Origin: Tardiphaga robiniae
Lineage (GTDB): Bacteria; Pseudomonadota; Alphaproteobacteria; Rhizobiales; Xanthobacteraceae
NCBI RefSeq assembly: GCF_013359755.1
Contig: NZ_JABMCJ010000093.1
Location: 62,001 to 126,000 of the forward strand
Direction: 5' to 3'
DNA length: 64,000 nt
The position numbers and the translations under genes were made by a program. The notes under the pieces are model-generated. The model made no database searches. It was not told the DNA's origin and was given only the letters and a program-made list of their open reading frames with translations. The first letter of the stretch is position 1; every line of letters starts with the position of its first letter. Positions 27,498-37,513 of the stretch are shown here, piece after piece.

Positions 27498-28145
27498 TCA
27501 GCGCACGTTGGCGAGGCGCATGTCGAGATAGCCGGTGACCGATTCCATCAGCGGCTCGAGCTTGTTATCGAAGAAGTGATTGGCACCCGGGATGATGTGC
27601 TGATCGATCACGATGCCCTTTTGGGTCTTCAGCTTCTCGACCAGCGTGTTGACGTCCTTCGGCGGCACGACCGCATCCTTCTCGCCGTGCACGATCAGGC
27701 CCGACGACGGGCAGGGTGCGAGGAACGAGAAATCATAGAGATTGGCCGGCGGTGCGATCGAGATGAAGCCTTCGACCTCGGGGCGACGCATCAGGAGCTG
27801 CATGCCGATCCAGGCGCCAAACGAGAAACCGGCAACCCAGCAGGCGCGCGCTTCGGGATTGATGGTCTGTGCCCAGTCGAGCGCTGCGGCTGCATCCGAC
27901 AACTCGCCGGTGCCGTGGTCGAACGAGCCCTGGCTGCGGCCGACGCCGCGGAAGTTAAAGCGCAGCACCGAGAAGCCGCGATGCACGAAGGCGTAATAGC
28001 ATTGGTAGACGATCTGGTGGTTCATCGTGCCCGCGAATTGCGGATGCGGATGCAGCACCATGGCGATCGGCGCGTTCTTCTGCTTGGCCGGATGATAGCG
28101 GCCTTCAATACGGCCTGCGGGACCGGTAAAAATAACTTCGGGCAT
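27498..28145 (-). CDS. Alpha/beta hydrolase (YmaD/dienelactone-hydrolase-like)
   Basis: A 215-residue alpha/beta hydrolase. The oxyanion segment is VLHPHPQFAGTMNHQIV near residue 30. The nucleophile elbow is GFSFGAW (Ser near residue 108). The acid is in HGEKDAVVPP and the catalytic His in GANHFFDNK. The layout, with HPHP near the N-terminus, matches the family of small cytoplasmic hydrolases commonly annotated as 'alpha/beta hydrolase' next to Fe-S genes in this group. The substrate is unknown. It is divergent from the SUF cluster start and converges on the porin gene. Confidence 0.85.
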   Translation of the reverse strand: MPEVIFTGPAGRIEGRYHPAKQKNAPIAMVLHPHPQFAGTMNHQIVYQCYYAFVHRGFSVLRFNFRGVGRSQGSFDHGTGELSDAAAALDWAQTINPEARACWVAGFSFGAWIGMQLLMRRPEVEGFISIAPPANLYDFSFLAPCPSSGLIVHGEKDAVVPPKDVNTLVEKLKTQKGIVIDQHIIPGANHFFDNKLEPLMESVTGYLDMRLANVR

Positions 28146-28421
28146 AGTGATCCTTAGGTCCCGTTCTTGGCGTGATCAGCCGGTTTCGCGCAGGGCTCGG
28201 CGAGAATGGCTCGGAGGGGACCTTGCGAGGAAAGGGCGATCGGGCACCGCCAGGTTGATGGTGGGCGGCACCGGGTGAAGTTGAGGCCGCGTTCTACCAT
28301 GAGCGCAGGGGCGAAAAGCAAGCATATTGAACGTGTCGGCGGCCGTGACATGCGTTGCCGCGGGCGCATTTGGTCAGCAATTGGGCTAAGAGAGACGGCG
28401 TGCGGCACCGGACGACGTCCG

Positions 28422-29630
28422 ATGCGGCTGTCGAGACTTCAAGTCCTTCAAGGTAAAACAGAATTGGCCAGAGACCGGGTCTATCTCGACTGGAATGCGA
28501 CGACACCGCTACGCCCTGAGGCGCGGGCGGCGATGGTGGCCGCGTGGGATTTGGCTGGTAACCCATCATCGGTTCATACCGAGGGTCGTCAGGCCCGCCG
28601 GATCGTTGAGGACGCCCGTGCGGCGGTCGCAGGTGCCTTGGGCGCAGATTCGCGAAACGTCATATTCACCTCAGGCGGAACCGAAGCCAATGTGCTGGCG
28701 CTGACGCCCGGGCTGGTGCGCAATCCAGGCGCGGCCGTGCGGCGGCTGATCGTCTCCGCGGTAGAGCACGCCTCGGTGCTGGCGGGAGGCCGCTTCGCCG
28801 CGGGAGACCTCCAGGTGCTGGGCGTGGACCGGGATGGCGTCGTGAAACCGGATGAGTTGCGGGCGCTCCTGGCGGGTGGGGAGCCGGCGCTGGTTTCCGT
28901 GATGTTGGCCAATAATGAAACCGGCGCCCTTCAACCGATTCCTGAGCTTGCGGCCATCGTCCATGACGCCGGCGGCTTGCTGCATGTCGACGCCGTGCAG
29001 GCGTTCGGAAAGATACCGATAGATATCAAATTATTGCAGGCTGATCTTCTATCAATTTCTGCGCACAAGATCGGCGGCCCAAAAGGCATTGGCGTGCTGG
29101 TCTTGGCCAATGGCGTCGCCGGGCTCGATGCGCTGCTCAGCGGCGGCGGGCAGGAACTGGGGCGTCGGGCGGGAACCGAGAATGTGCCCGGAATCGCCGG
29201 CTTCGGCGCCGCCGCGTCGGCCGCTATCGCGTCGCTGGATGATATGAAGCGGGTTGGCGGGCTGCGTCAGCGGCTTGAGGCGGGCTTGCGGCAATCCAGC
29301 AATGGACTTGTGTTCGCCCAGGATGTGCCGCGTCTGCCCAATACGGTCCTGTTCGGCGCCCCCGGATTGCGCGCCGAGACCGCCGTAATTGGATTTGATC
29401 TCGAAGGTATCGCGGTATCGTCGGGATCGGCCTGTTCTTCTGGTAAGGTACAGCCGTCTCACGTGCTCGAAGCCATGGGTTTCGGGCCGGAGCTGACCCG
29501 GGGTGCCGTGCGTCTCAGTCTGGGCTGGTCGACCACCGAAGCGGACATCGATCGGTGCCTGGAGGCTTGGCGAAAGCTCTCGGGTACACTACTTAAACAT
29601 AGCGACGAAACACAGCTTGAACGGTTCTAA
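28422..29630 (+). CDS. Cysteine desulfurase, IscS/NifS class (first gene of the SUF cluster)
   Basis: A PLP enzyme of about 402 residues that removes sulfur from cysteine for Fe-S assembly. The N-terminal core begins VYLDWNATTPLRPEAR. The PLP lysine is Lys216 in SISAHKIGGPKGIG, and the catalytic cysteine is Cys338 in SSGSACSSGKVQPSHVL, the long-loop class I (IscS/NifS) form, in contrast with the class II SufS encoded further downstream. The start is uncertain: ATG 28422 is used, but TTG 28479 with AAGG upstream would begin just before the conserved core. In related bacteria a desulfurase of this type leads the suf operon. About 108 bp separate it from sufB. Confidence 0.9.
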   Translation: MRLSRLQVLQGKTELARDRVYLDWNATTPLRPEARAAMVAAWDLAGNPSSVHTEGRQARRIVEDARAAVAGALGADSRNVIFTSGGTEANVLALTPGLVRNPGAAVRRLIVSAVEHASVLAGGRFAAGDLQVLGVDRDGVVKPDELRALLAGGEPALVSVMLANNETGALQPIPELAAIVHDAGGLLHVDAVQAFGKIPIDIKLLQADLLSISAHKIGGPKGIGVLVLANGVAGLDALLSGGGQELGRRAGTENVPGIAGFGAAASAAIASLDDMKRVGGLRQRLEAGLRQSSNGLVFAQDVPRLPNTVLFGAPGLRAETAVIGFDLEGIAVSSGSACSSGKVQPSHVLEAMGFGPELTRGAVRLSLGWSTTEADIDRCLEAWRKLSGTLLKHSDETQLERF

Positions 29631-29640
29631 GAGGGGTGAT

Positions 29641-29725
29641 TTCCCCGCGGGAACATCGTAAAGAACCCCGACAAGCTTTGAGTTTCACGTTTCTGGATTG
29701 ATCCACCGCGGTCCTTGAAACCGCG
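29641..29725. promoter_or_regulatory. Palindrome and leader hairpin ahead of sufB
   Basis: TTCCC-CGC-GGGAA (29641-29653) is a perfect 5-bp dyad. A second dyad, CGCGGT (29707-29712) with ACCGCG (29720-29725), can form a hairpin that ends four bases before the sufB ribosome site GGAGGA. These could be an operator and a translation-modulating hairpin, or only incidental. Confidence 0.3.
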
Positions 29726-29738
29726 AGCGGAGGATAAA

Positions 29739-31220
<1,482 letters not shown>

Positions 31221-31375
31221 GTCCCGCCATCGCGGATGCCCGCACAGCGGCGCTTCCAGGATGTCGGCAAGATTGAAAACCATCCTTAGAGGTTCGCCGC
31301 GAATGGCGAGCACTCCAGGCTGAACCCAAGTGCGTTCAGGCGAGGATGACGATGATGATCAAAGGATAGAGACTG

Positions 31376-32134
<759 letters not shown>

Positions 32135-32145
32135 GTGAGACAATC

Positions 32146-33465
32146 ATGAATGTAGCTCTCGCAAAGACAACAACGGGCGCGGTGCTGGACGGCACATTCG
32201 CCGCTGCGCGCGGCCGGCTGCCGGGCGTCGGCACGGTGGCGGAAACGCGCCAGCAGGCGTTCGACGATTTCGCGCGTACCGGTCTGCCGACCCGGCGCAT
32301 CGAAGAATGGAAATATACCGACCTGCGCAACCTGTTGCGTGACGTGGCGCCGCTGGCGCCCGCGCCGGATCAGGCCGCGCTGGCCCAGGCCGCGAAGCTC
32401 GTCGAAACGCTCGGTACGGGTGATACGCAGAAGCTGGTCATCGTCGATGGCGTCTTCGCGGCAGGTCTCTCCGATCTGACGTCGGGCGGCGGCGTGACCG
32501 TGCATGCGCTCAGCGCCATGCTCGATGACGCGACCAGTGCGACGCGTGCCGACCTGCTGCGCTCGCGCATTGTCGATCCGATGATCGCGCTGAATGCCGC
32601 CTTTGCGACCGATGGCATGCTGATCGATATCGCCGACGATGCCGCTCCGGCCAGGCCGCTGCACATCGTGCATGTCGCGACACGCCCGAGCGTGGCCGCA
32701 TTCACGCGATCGCTGGTGCGTATCGGCAATCGCGCGCGTGTGACGCTGGTCGAAAGCTTCGTCGCGACAGAATCCGCGAAGGCGTATCAGGCCCATGATG
32801 CTGTGGTGATCTGGATCGGCGACGATTCCGATCTGCAGCATGTGCGCGTGATGGAAGACGCCGGCGATGCAGCGAATATCGCAACGGCCATCGTCACAGT
32901 CGGTGCGCGCACCAAGTTCAACACCTTCAGCCTGACCACTGGCGGTGGCGTCAGCCGCTATCAGAGCTTCATCACGCTGGCTGGAGTGGATTCGGAGCTG
33001 TCGACCAACAGCGTTCATCTGCTGCGCGACAAGCAGCATGGCGACTGTACCTTCGTGATCGAGCATGCGGCGCCGAATTGCCTCAGCCGTGAGCTGTTCC
33101 GCGCCGTGCTCGACGATCGCGCGCATTCGGTGTTCCAGGGTCGCATCAACGTCCATCAGATCGCGCAGAAGACCGACGGCAAGATGATGTCACGGGCGCT
33201 GCTGCTGTCCGACGAGGCCGAGATCGACAACAAGCCCGAGCTCGAGATCTTCGCTGACGACGTGCAGTGCGGCCACGGCGCGACCATTGGCGCGCTGGAT
33301 GACAGCTTGCTGTTCTATCTGCGGGCTCGCGGCCTGCCGGAGAAGGCGGCGCAGGCGCTGCTGATCCAGGCATTCGTGGGTGAAGCGCTGGAGTCGATCG
33401 TGAATGACGATCTGCGTGACGTCGCGATATCGGCCGCAGAGCGTTGGCTGGAGTCGCGCGCATGA
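32146..33465 (+). CDS. sufD: Fe-S cluster assembly protein SufD
   Basis: A 439-residue SufD, the SufB-like partner in the SufBC2D scaffold, implicated in iron acquisition. The N-terminal helical part includes PTRRIEEWKYTDLRNLL, a SufD hallmark. The beta-helix core contains KQHGDCTFVIEHAAPNCLSR and FQGRINVHQIAQKTDGKMM. The C-terminal segment FADDVQCGHGATIGALDDS carries the conserved Cys-Gly-His. Its stop overlaps the sufS start (ATGA at 33462-33465), which indicates translational coupling. Confidence 0.96.
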   Translation: MNVALAKTTTGAVLDGTFAAARGRLPGVGTVAETRQQAFDDFARTGLPTRRIEEWKYTDLRNLLRDVAPLAPAPDQAALAQAAKLVETLGTGDTQKLVIVDGVFAAGLSDLTSGGGVTVHALSAMLDDATSATRADLLRSRIVDPMIALNAAFATDGMLIDIADDAAPARPLHIVHVATRPSVAAFTRSLVRIGNRARVTLVESFVATESAKAYQAHDAVVIWIGDDSDLQHVRVMEDAGDAANIATAIVTVGARTKFNTFSLTTGGGVSRYQSFITLAGVDSELSTNSVHLLRDKQHGDCTFVIEHAAPNCLSRELFRAVLDDRAHSVFQGRINVHQIAQKTDGKMMSRALLLSDEAEIDNKPELEIFADDVQCGHGATIGALDDSLLFYLRARGLPEKAAQALLIQAFVGEALESIVNDDLRDVAISAAERWLESRA

Positions 33466-34709
33466 CATTGCATCCCGCGGTCTCGAACGGGTCATATGAC
33501 GTCGCTCGCGTCCGCGAGGATTTTCCGGCGCTCGAGATGAAGGTCTATGGCAAGCCGCTGGTCTATCTCGACAACGCGGCATCGGCGCAGAAGCCCTATG
33601 CTGTGCTCGACCGCATGACCGAGGCCTACAAGTCCGAATATGCCAATGTGCATCGCGGACTGCATTACCTCGCCAATGCCGCGACCGAGGCCTATGAGGG
33701 CGCGCGCATCAAGGTGCAGCACTTCCTCAATGCCAAGCGCCCCGAGGAAATCATCTTCACCCGCAATGCCACCGATGCGCTCAATGCCGTCGCGGCATCG
33801 TGGGGCGGCGAGAACATCAAGCCGGGCGATGAGATCGTGCTCTCGATCATGGAGCACCATTCCAACATCGTACCGTGGCACTTCCTGCGGGAACGTCAGG
33901 GCGCCGTCATCAAATGGGCGCCTGTCGATGACGAAGGCAACTTCCTGATCGACGAGTTCGAGAAGCTGCTGACCGATCGTACCAAGATCGTCGCCATCAC
34001 CCAGATGTCCAATGCGCTGGGCACGCTGGTTCCGGTCAAGGACGTGGTGAAGCTTGCACATGCGCGCGGCATTCCGGTTGTGGTGGACGGTAGCCAGGCC
34101 GCCGTGCATATGCCGATCGACGTGCAGGACATCGACGCCGACTTCTACATCTTCACCGGCCACAAGCTGTACGGACCGACCGGCATCGGCGTGCTGTATG
34201 GCAAATATGACCGCCTGGTCGCGATGCGGCCCTATGCCGGCGGCGGCGAGATGATCCGCGAAGTGGCTAAGGAGTGGGTCACCTATGGCGATCCGCCGCA
34301 CAAGTTCGAGGCCGGTACGCCCGCCATCGTCGAAGCCATCGGCCTCGGCGCTGCCATCGATTACGTCAATTCGATCGGCAAGGAGCGGATTGCTGCGCAT
34401 GAGCACGACCTCCTGGCCTATGCACAGGACCGGCTGCGCGAGATCAATTCGCTGCGTATTATCGGAACTGCCAAGAACAAGGGCCCGGTGATTTCGTTCG
34501 AACTGAAGGGCGCTCACGCTCATGACGTGGCGACCGTGATCGACCGGCAGGGCGTCGCGGTCCGCGCGGGAACCCACTGCGTGATGCCGCTTCTGGAGCG
34601 ATTCAATGTGACGGCCACGTGCCGTGCATCATTCGGAATGTATAATACCCGCGAGGAGGTAGACCACCTCGCACAGGCGCTGATCAAGGCACGGGAGTTG
34701 TTTGCATGA
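33462..34709 (+). CDS. sufS: Cysteine desulfurase SufS
   Basis: A 415-residue class II cysteine desulfurase that supplies sulfur to SufBCD. PLP binds Lys235 in FTGHKLYGPTGIGVLYG, and the catalytic cysteine is Cys373 in AVRAGTHCVMPLLERF, the short-loop SufS form. N-terminal VYLDNAASAQKPYAVLDRM is typical. The start is ATG 33462, overlapping the sufD stop by four bases. The sulfur acceptor SufE is not encoded in the window. Together with the IscS-class enzyme at 28422 this cluster has two desulfurases of different classes. Confidence 0.96.
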   Translation: MTLHPAVSNGSYDVARVREDFPALEMKVYGKPLVYLDNAASAQKPYAVLDRMTEAYKSEYANVHRGLHYLANAATEAYEGARIKVQHFLNAKRPEEIIFTRNATDALNAVAASWGGENIKPGDEIVLSIMEHHSNIVPWHFLRERQGAVIKWAPVDDEGNFLIDEFEKLLTDRTKIVAITQMSNALGTLVPVKDVVKLAHARGIPVVVDGSQAAVHMPIDVQDIDADFYIFTGHKLYGPTGIGVLYGKYDRLVAMRPYAGGGEMIREVAKEWVTYGDPPHKFEAGTPAIVEAIGLGAAIDYVNSIGKERIAAHEHDLLAYAQDRLREINSLRIIGTAKNKGPVISFELKGAHAHDVATVIDRQGVAVRAGTHCVMPLLERFNVTATCRASFGMYNTREEVDHLAQALIKARELFA

Positions 34710-35107
34710 GTGACATTGCAGAAGCCAAGACGCCGGACGCCACCCCCGAGGCTGAGAAGCCCGCTCACATGCAGACCACCTCGGCGCTCGATCCCGCCGA
34801 AACCGAACGCCTGGGCACCGAGATCGTCGCTGCACTGAAGACTGTGTTCGACCCGGAAATCCCCGCGGATATCTACGAACTCGGCCTGATCTACAAGGTC
34901 GACATCAAGGACGATCGCTCTGTCCAGGTGGAGATGACGCTGACGACGCCGAATTGTCCGGCGGCCGAAGAGCTTCCGACCATGGTGGAGAACGCCGTGG
35001 CCAGCGTGCCCGGAGTCGGTCTGGTCAAGGTCGAGATCGTCTGGGAGCCGACCTGGACGCCGGACCGGATGACCGACGAGGCCCGTCTCGTTCTGAATAT
35101 GTGGTGA
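34706..35107 (+). CDS. sufT: SUF-system Fe-S assembly protein, MIP18/DUF59 family (SufT-like)
   Basis: A 133-residue protein with a disordered, Pro/Glu/Ala-rich N-terminus (about 1-30) and a C-terminal MIP18/DUF59 domain: FDPEIPADIYELGLIYKVDI, then EMTLTTPNCPAAEELP with the conserved cysteine, ending in a family-typical WTPDRMTDEARLVLNMW. SufT-like proteins help mature Fe-S enzymes, especially under high Fe-S demand. The start overlaps the sufS stop (ATGA, 34706-34709), so the two are translationally coupled. The family is certain from the sequence; the symbol follows context. Confidence 0.9.
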   Translation: MSDIAEAKTPDATPEAEKPAHMQTTSALDPAETERLGTEIVAALKTVFDPEIPADIYELGLIYKVDIKDDRSVQVEMTLTTPNCPAAEELPTMVENAVASVPGVGLVKVEIVWEPTWTPDRMTDEARLVLNMW

Positions 35108-35185
35108 GTTGCGTCCGGTTTGCTGAATACGCCCAAGTCGCTTGAATTCCTATGGCGGCCTTGAACCGCCGAAGGGACTGAACAC

Positions 35186-35596
35186 ATGACTGAGATGACA
35201 CCGAACCCAACCATACCGGCTGCCAAGCCGAAGCCGCGACCCCGTCCGCAGGTGATGCGCCTGACGGATGCTGCCGCAACGCGGATCCGGGAGCTGACGG
35301 AGCGTGCGGATTCCGAGATCATCGGCCTGCGCGTCGGCATCAAGAACGGTGGCTGCGCCGGCCAGTCCTACACCGTCGAATATGCCCACGACATCAAGCC
35401 GACCGACGAAATCGTCGAGGACAAGGGCGTCAAGATCCTGGTCGATCCTAAGGCCGTGTTGTTCCTGCTCGGCACCGAGATGGACTACAAGACTGACCGC
35501 ATGCAGGCCCAGTTTGTGTTCAACAACCCGAACCAGATCTCGGCCTGTGGCTGCGGCGAGTCCGTGCAACTGACGCCGGCGAAGATCGACGGCTGA
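35186..35596 (+). CDS. sufA: A-type Fe-S carrier protein (HesB/IscA family; SufA)
   Basis: A 136-residue A-type carrier that takes Fe-S clusters from SufBCD to target enzymes. The three invariant cysteines are present: GGCAGQSYTVEY and the C-terminal pair in SACGCGES. The N-terminal Pro/Lys-rich extension (NPTIPAAKPKPRPRP, about 5-28) is longer than in E. coli SufA. It is the last gene of the cluster, 78 bp after the SufT-like gene, with AGGGACTGAAC upstream. A palindromic repeat follows. Confidence 0.93.
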   Translation: MTEMTPNPTIPAAKPKPRPRPQVMRLTDAAATRIRELTERADSEIIGLRVGIKNGGCAGQSYTVEYAHDIKPTDEIVEDKGVKILVDPKAVLFLLGTEMDYKTDRMQAQFVFNNPNQISACGCGESVQLTPAKIDG

Positions 35597-35625
35597 GACT
35601 GTCATTTCATAAGTAGAACGCTGTC

Positions 35626-35734
35626 ATGCCCGGGCAAAGCGCGAAGCGCGGCTTCGCTAGATGTCCCGGGCATCCATTTTTCTGGGCTTCGGTGAAAGCG
35701 AAGGAGGCTGGATGGCCGGGTCAAGCCCGGCCAT
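35626..35734. repeat. Palindromic intergenic repeat (REP/BIME-like, Bradyrhizobium type)
   Basis: Three nested dyads lie within about 110 bp. ATGCCCGGG (35626-35634) pairs with CCCGGGCAT (35665-35673) around an inner GCGAAGC / GCTTCGC pair (35641-35657). A second hairpin, ATGGCCGGG (35712-35720) with CCCGGCCAT (35726-35734), follows. Elements with this 'CCCGGGCAT...ATGGCCGGG' structure are common between genes in Bradyrhizobium-like genomes. It lies between sufA and the TfoX-like gene and may also end suf transcription. Confidence 0.75.
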
Positions 35735-35798
35735 GACGTAGGGAGACGACGCGGACGGACCGCTTCCGCAATCGCGCGTCGCATCCTACACTTCCCCA

Positions 35799-36266
35799 AT
35801 GGACCGCGATTTCCTCAGTGAACTTTTCGCCGGCTTTGGCCCGGTAACGATCCGCCGGATGTTTTCCGGCTTTGGCATTTCCGCCGATGGCATCAACTTC
35901 GCGCTGGTGCTGCGCGGCGCGGTCTATCTGCGTGCCGATGAAATCTCGATCCCGCGTTTCGAGAGTGAGGGCTCGCAGTGTTTTCAGTATGAGATGCGCG
36001 GCAAGCTGCGGATGATCGGATCCTATTGGCAGCTGCCGGAACGGCTCTATGACGATCCCGATGAAGTCACCGAATGGGCGAGGGTCGCGCATGCCGCAGC
36101 GATCCGTGCATCGCTGGCAAAAGCAAGCAAGAAGCGGGCAACGAAGAAAGCGAAGGTCGTGAAGAAGACCGCGGCGAAAAAGAAGGCCACCAAGAAGGCT
36201 GCAGTTAAGACGGTCGCCAGCAAGAAAGCCAGTAAAGCCGCAAAGAAGCGTAAATCCTCATCCTGA
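35799..36266 (+). CDS. TfoX/Sxy N-terminal-domain protein with Lys/Ala-rich basic tail
   Basis: A 155-residue protein. Residues 1 to about 103 form a TfoX N-terminal domain (DRDFLSELFAGFGPVTIRRM, then FSGFGISADGINFALVL and YLRADE). Residues from about 105 to the end are an Ala/Lys-rich, histone-H1-like tail (KKRATKKAKVVKKTAAKKKA...) finishing KKRKSSS. Full-length Sxy/TfoX proteins regulate competence with CRP; this one lacks their C-terminal helix-hairpin-helix domain, so the basic tail may replace it in DNA binding. No clear ribosome site precedes ATG 35799, which suggests leaderless or weak translation. It is the second tail of this kind in the window after the peroxiredoxin at 9942. Confidence 0.82.
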   Translation: MDRDFLSELFAGFGPVTIRRMFSGFGISADGINFALVLRGAVYLRADEISIPRFESEGSQCFQYEMRGKLRMIGSYWQLPERLYDDPDEVTEWARVAHAAAIRASLAKASKKRATKKAKVVKKTAAKKKATKKAAVKTVASKKASKAAKKRKSSS

Positions 36267-36322
36267 GGAGCCGTGCGCTTGCGCGGCGTCTCCTTGCGAA
36301 TGGTGAAGCCAAGTGTGGGGCG

Positions 36323-37390
36323 TCATGCCACCTGAAACTGCAGCTCCGCAGAATATTCCGGATCGACTTCGCAGATCACGCGGTTGCGGCCGCTGCGCTT
36401 CGCGGCATAGAGACAGGCGTCGGCACGGCCGATGATCGATTCCATATCGTCGCCGATCTGCAGCATCGAGACGCCGACGGAAATCGTGACGCGTCCCAGG
36501 ATCTCGCCAGTCGATTTTTTCTTCAGCTCCTTTGACATCACGGCGCGGCGGATGTGATCGGCAACGGTGAGCGCCTGACGCAACGGCGTGTTCGGTAGCA
36601 CCACGGCGAATTCCTCGCCGCCATAGCGCGCGGTGATATCCTGGCCCTTGATGGTCTGCTTTAATGACTGGCCGACAAGACGCAGCACCTGGTCGCCGGT
36701 GAGATGGCCATAATTGTCGTTGAAGGACTTAAAGTGATCGATGTCGAGCATCAGGAGCGACAACGGTTCGCCGCGCTTCACCGCGGTATCGATTGCCGCC
36801 ATCAGCGCACGGTCGAAATATTTGCGGTTACCGAGTGCGGTGAGGGGATCGGTCAGGCTCTCGGCGCGGATCGCCTCGAGGCTCTGTTGCAGCGTGTAGA
36901 CCTCGCTCTTCGAGGACAGTAGCCGCTCTTCCAGCGCCTTGTTCGTGTCGTGCACTTCACGGGTAGATTTGACGAGACTCTCGATCACGGCTTTCACCGC
37001 AGCAGAATCGTGCGCCCGCGACAAATCCTTGCTGGCACCATCCAGACTGGCATTGAAGTTCGTCGTCATGCCCAGAGCGTCGGTGATGAGCGCCATCACG
37101 TCGTCGATCTCGCCGATAACGCGGGCGCCGACCTGATCGATGCGATCGGTGGTGCGAATTTGTGAGAGATAAGTGTCGTGGATCAGGTCGAGATCGGCTT
37201 CGGTCAGCCGGCCATTGCGTGCCAGCGTCTCATTGATGACTTTGTTGAGCGCCGAATTGTAGCCAGTCGCGTAGACGTACCAGATCTCATAATTGCGCGG
37301 AATCGCCGTCTGGCGGAGCGAGCGAATTTGGCCCAGCGCGACTTCGGCAAAGGCCAAAGTCCGCTCTTGTTCGTCCAGGATGCCGGTCAC
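36323..37390 (-). CDS. Diguanylate cyclase (GGDEF domain)
   Basis: A 355-residue cytoplasmic diguanylate cyclase that makes cyclic di-GMP from two GTP. The N-terminal half (1 to about 170) is a helical, probably coiled-coil sensor or dimerisation region without transmembrane segments. The GGDEF domain spans about 175-345, with the active-site motif GGEEF at 257-261 and metal/GTP residues in LMLDIDHFKSFNDNYGHLTG. The allosteric I-site RxxD, expected five residues before the motif, reads KGQD (248-251), so product feedback may be weak or absent. The start is GTG 37390 with GAGGG 8 bases upstream. It converges on the TfoX-like gene. Confidence 0.93.
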   Translation of the reverse strand: MTGILDEQERTLAFAEVALGQIRSLRQTAIPRNYEIWYVYATGYNSALNKVINETLARNGRLTEADLDLIHDTYLSQIRTTDRIDQVGARVIGEIDDVMALITDALGMTTNFNASLDGASKDLSRAHDSAAVKAVIESLVKSTREVHDTNKALEERLLSSKSEVYTLQQSLEAIRAESLTDPLTALGNRKYFDRALMAAIDTAVKRGEPLSLLMLDIDHFKSFNDNYGHLTGDQVLRLVGQSLKQTIKGQDITARYGGEEFAVVLPNTPLRQALTVADHIRRAVMSKELKKKSTGEILGRVTISVGVSMLQIGDDMESIIGRADACLYAAKRSGRNRVICEVDPEYSAELQFQVA

Positions 37391-37513
37391 GTTCTGTGCC
37401 CTCGTGGACAGCGTGTATACGCGGTCCTCTGAAATGCAAATTCGTTAAAAATATCGCATTCAGATTAGGGGACGAGAGTGAACGGCAAGTAAACGTTCCT
37501 GGCGCGATACTAC

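Noticed and set aside
28146-28421. An Rrf2/IscR-type regulator gene at the head of the SUF cluster
   Set aside because: The 276-bp gap contains no helix-turn-helix frame of sufficient length.
35799-36266. A full competence regulator (Sxy/TfoX) role
   Set aside because: Only the N-terminal domain is present and the C-terminal helix-hairpin-helix domain is missing, so the competence role cannot be claimed.
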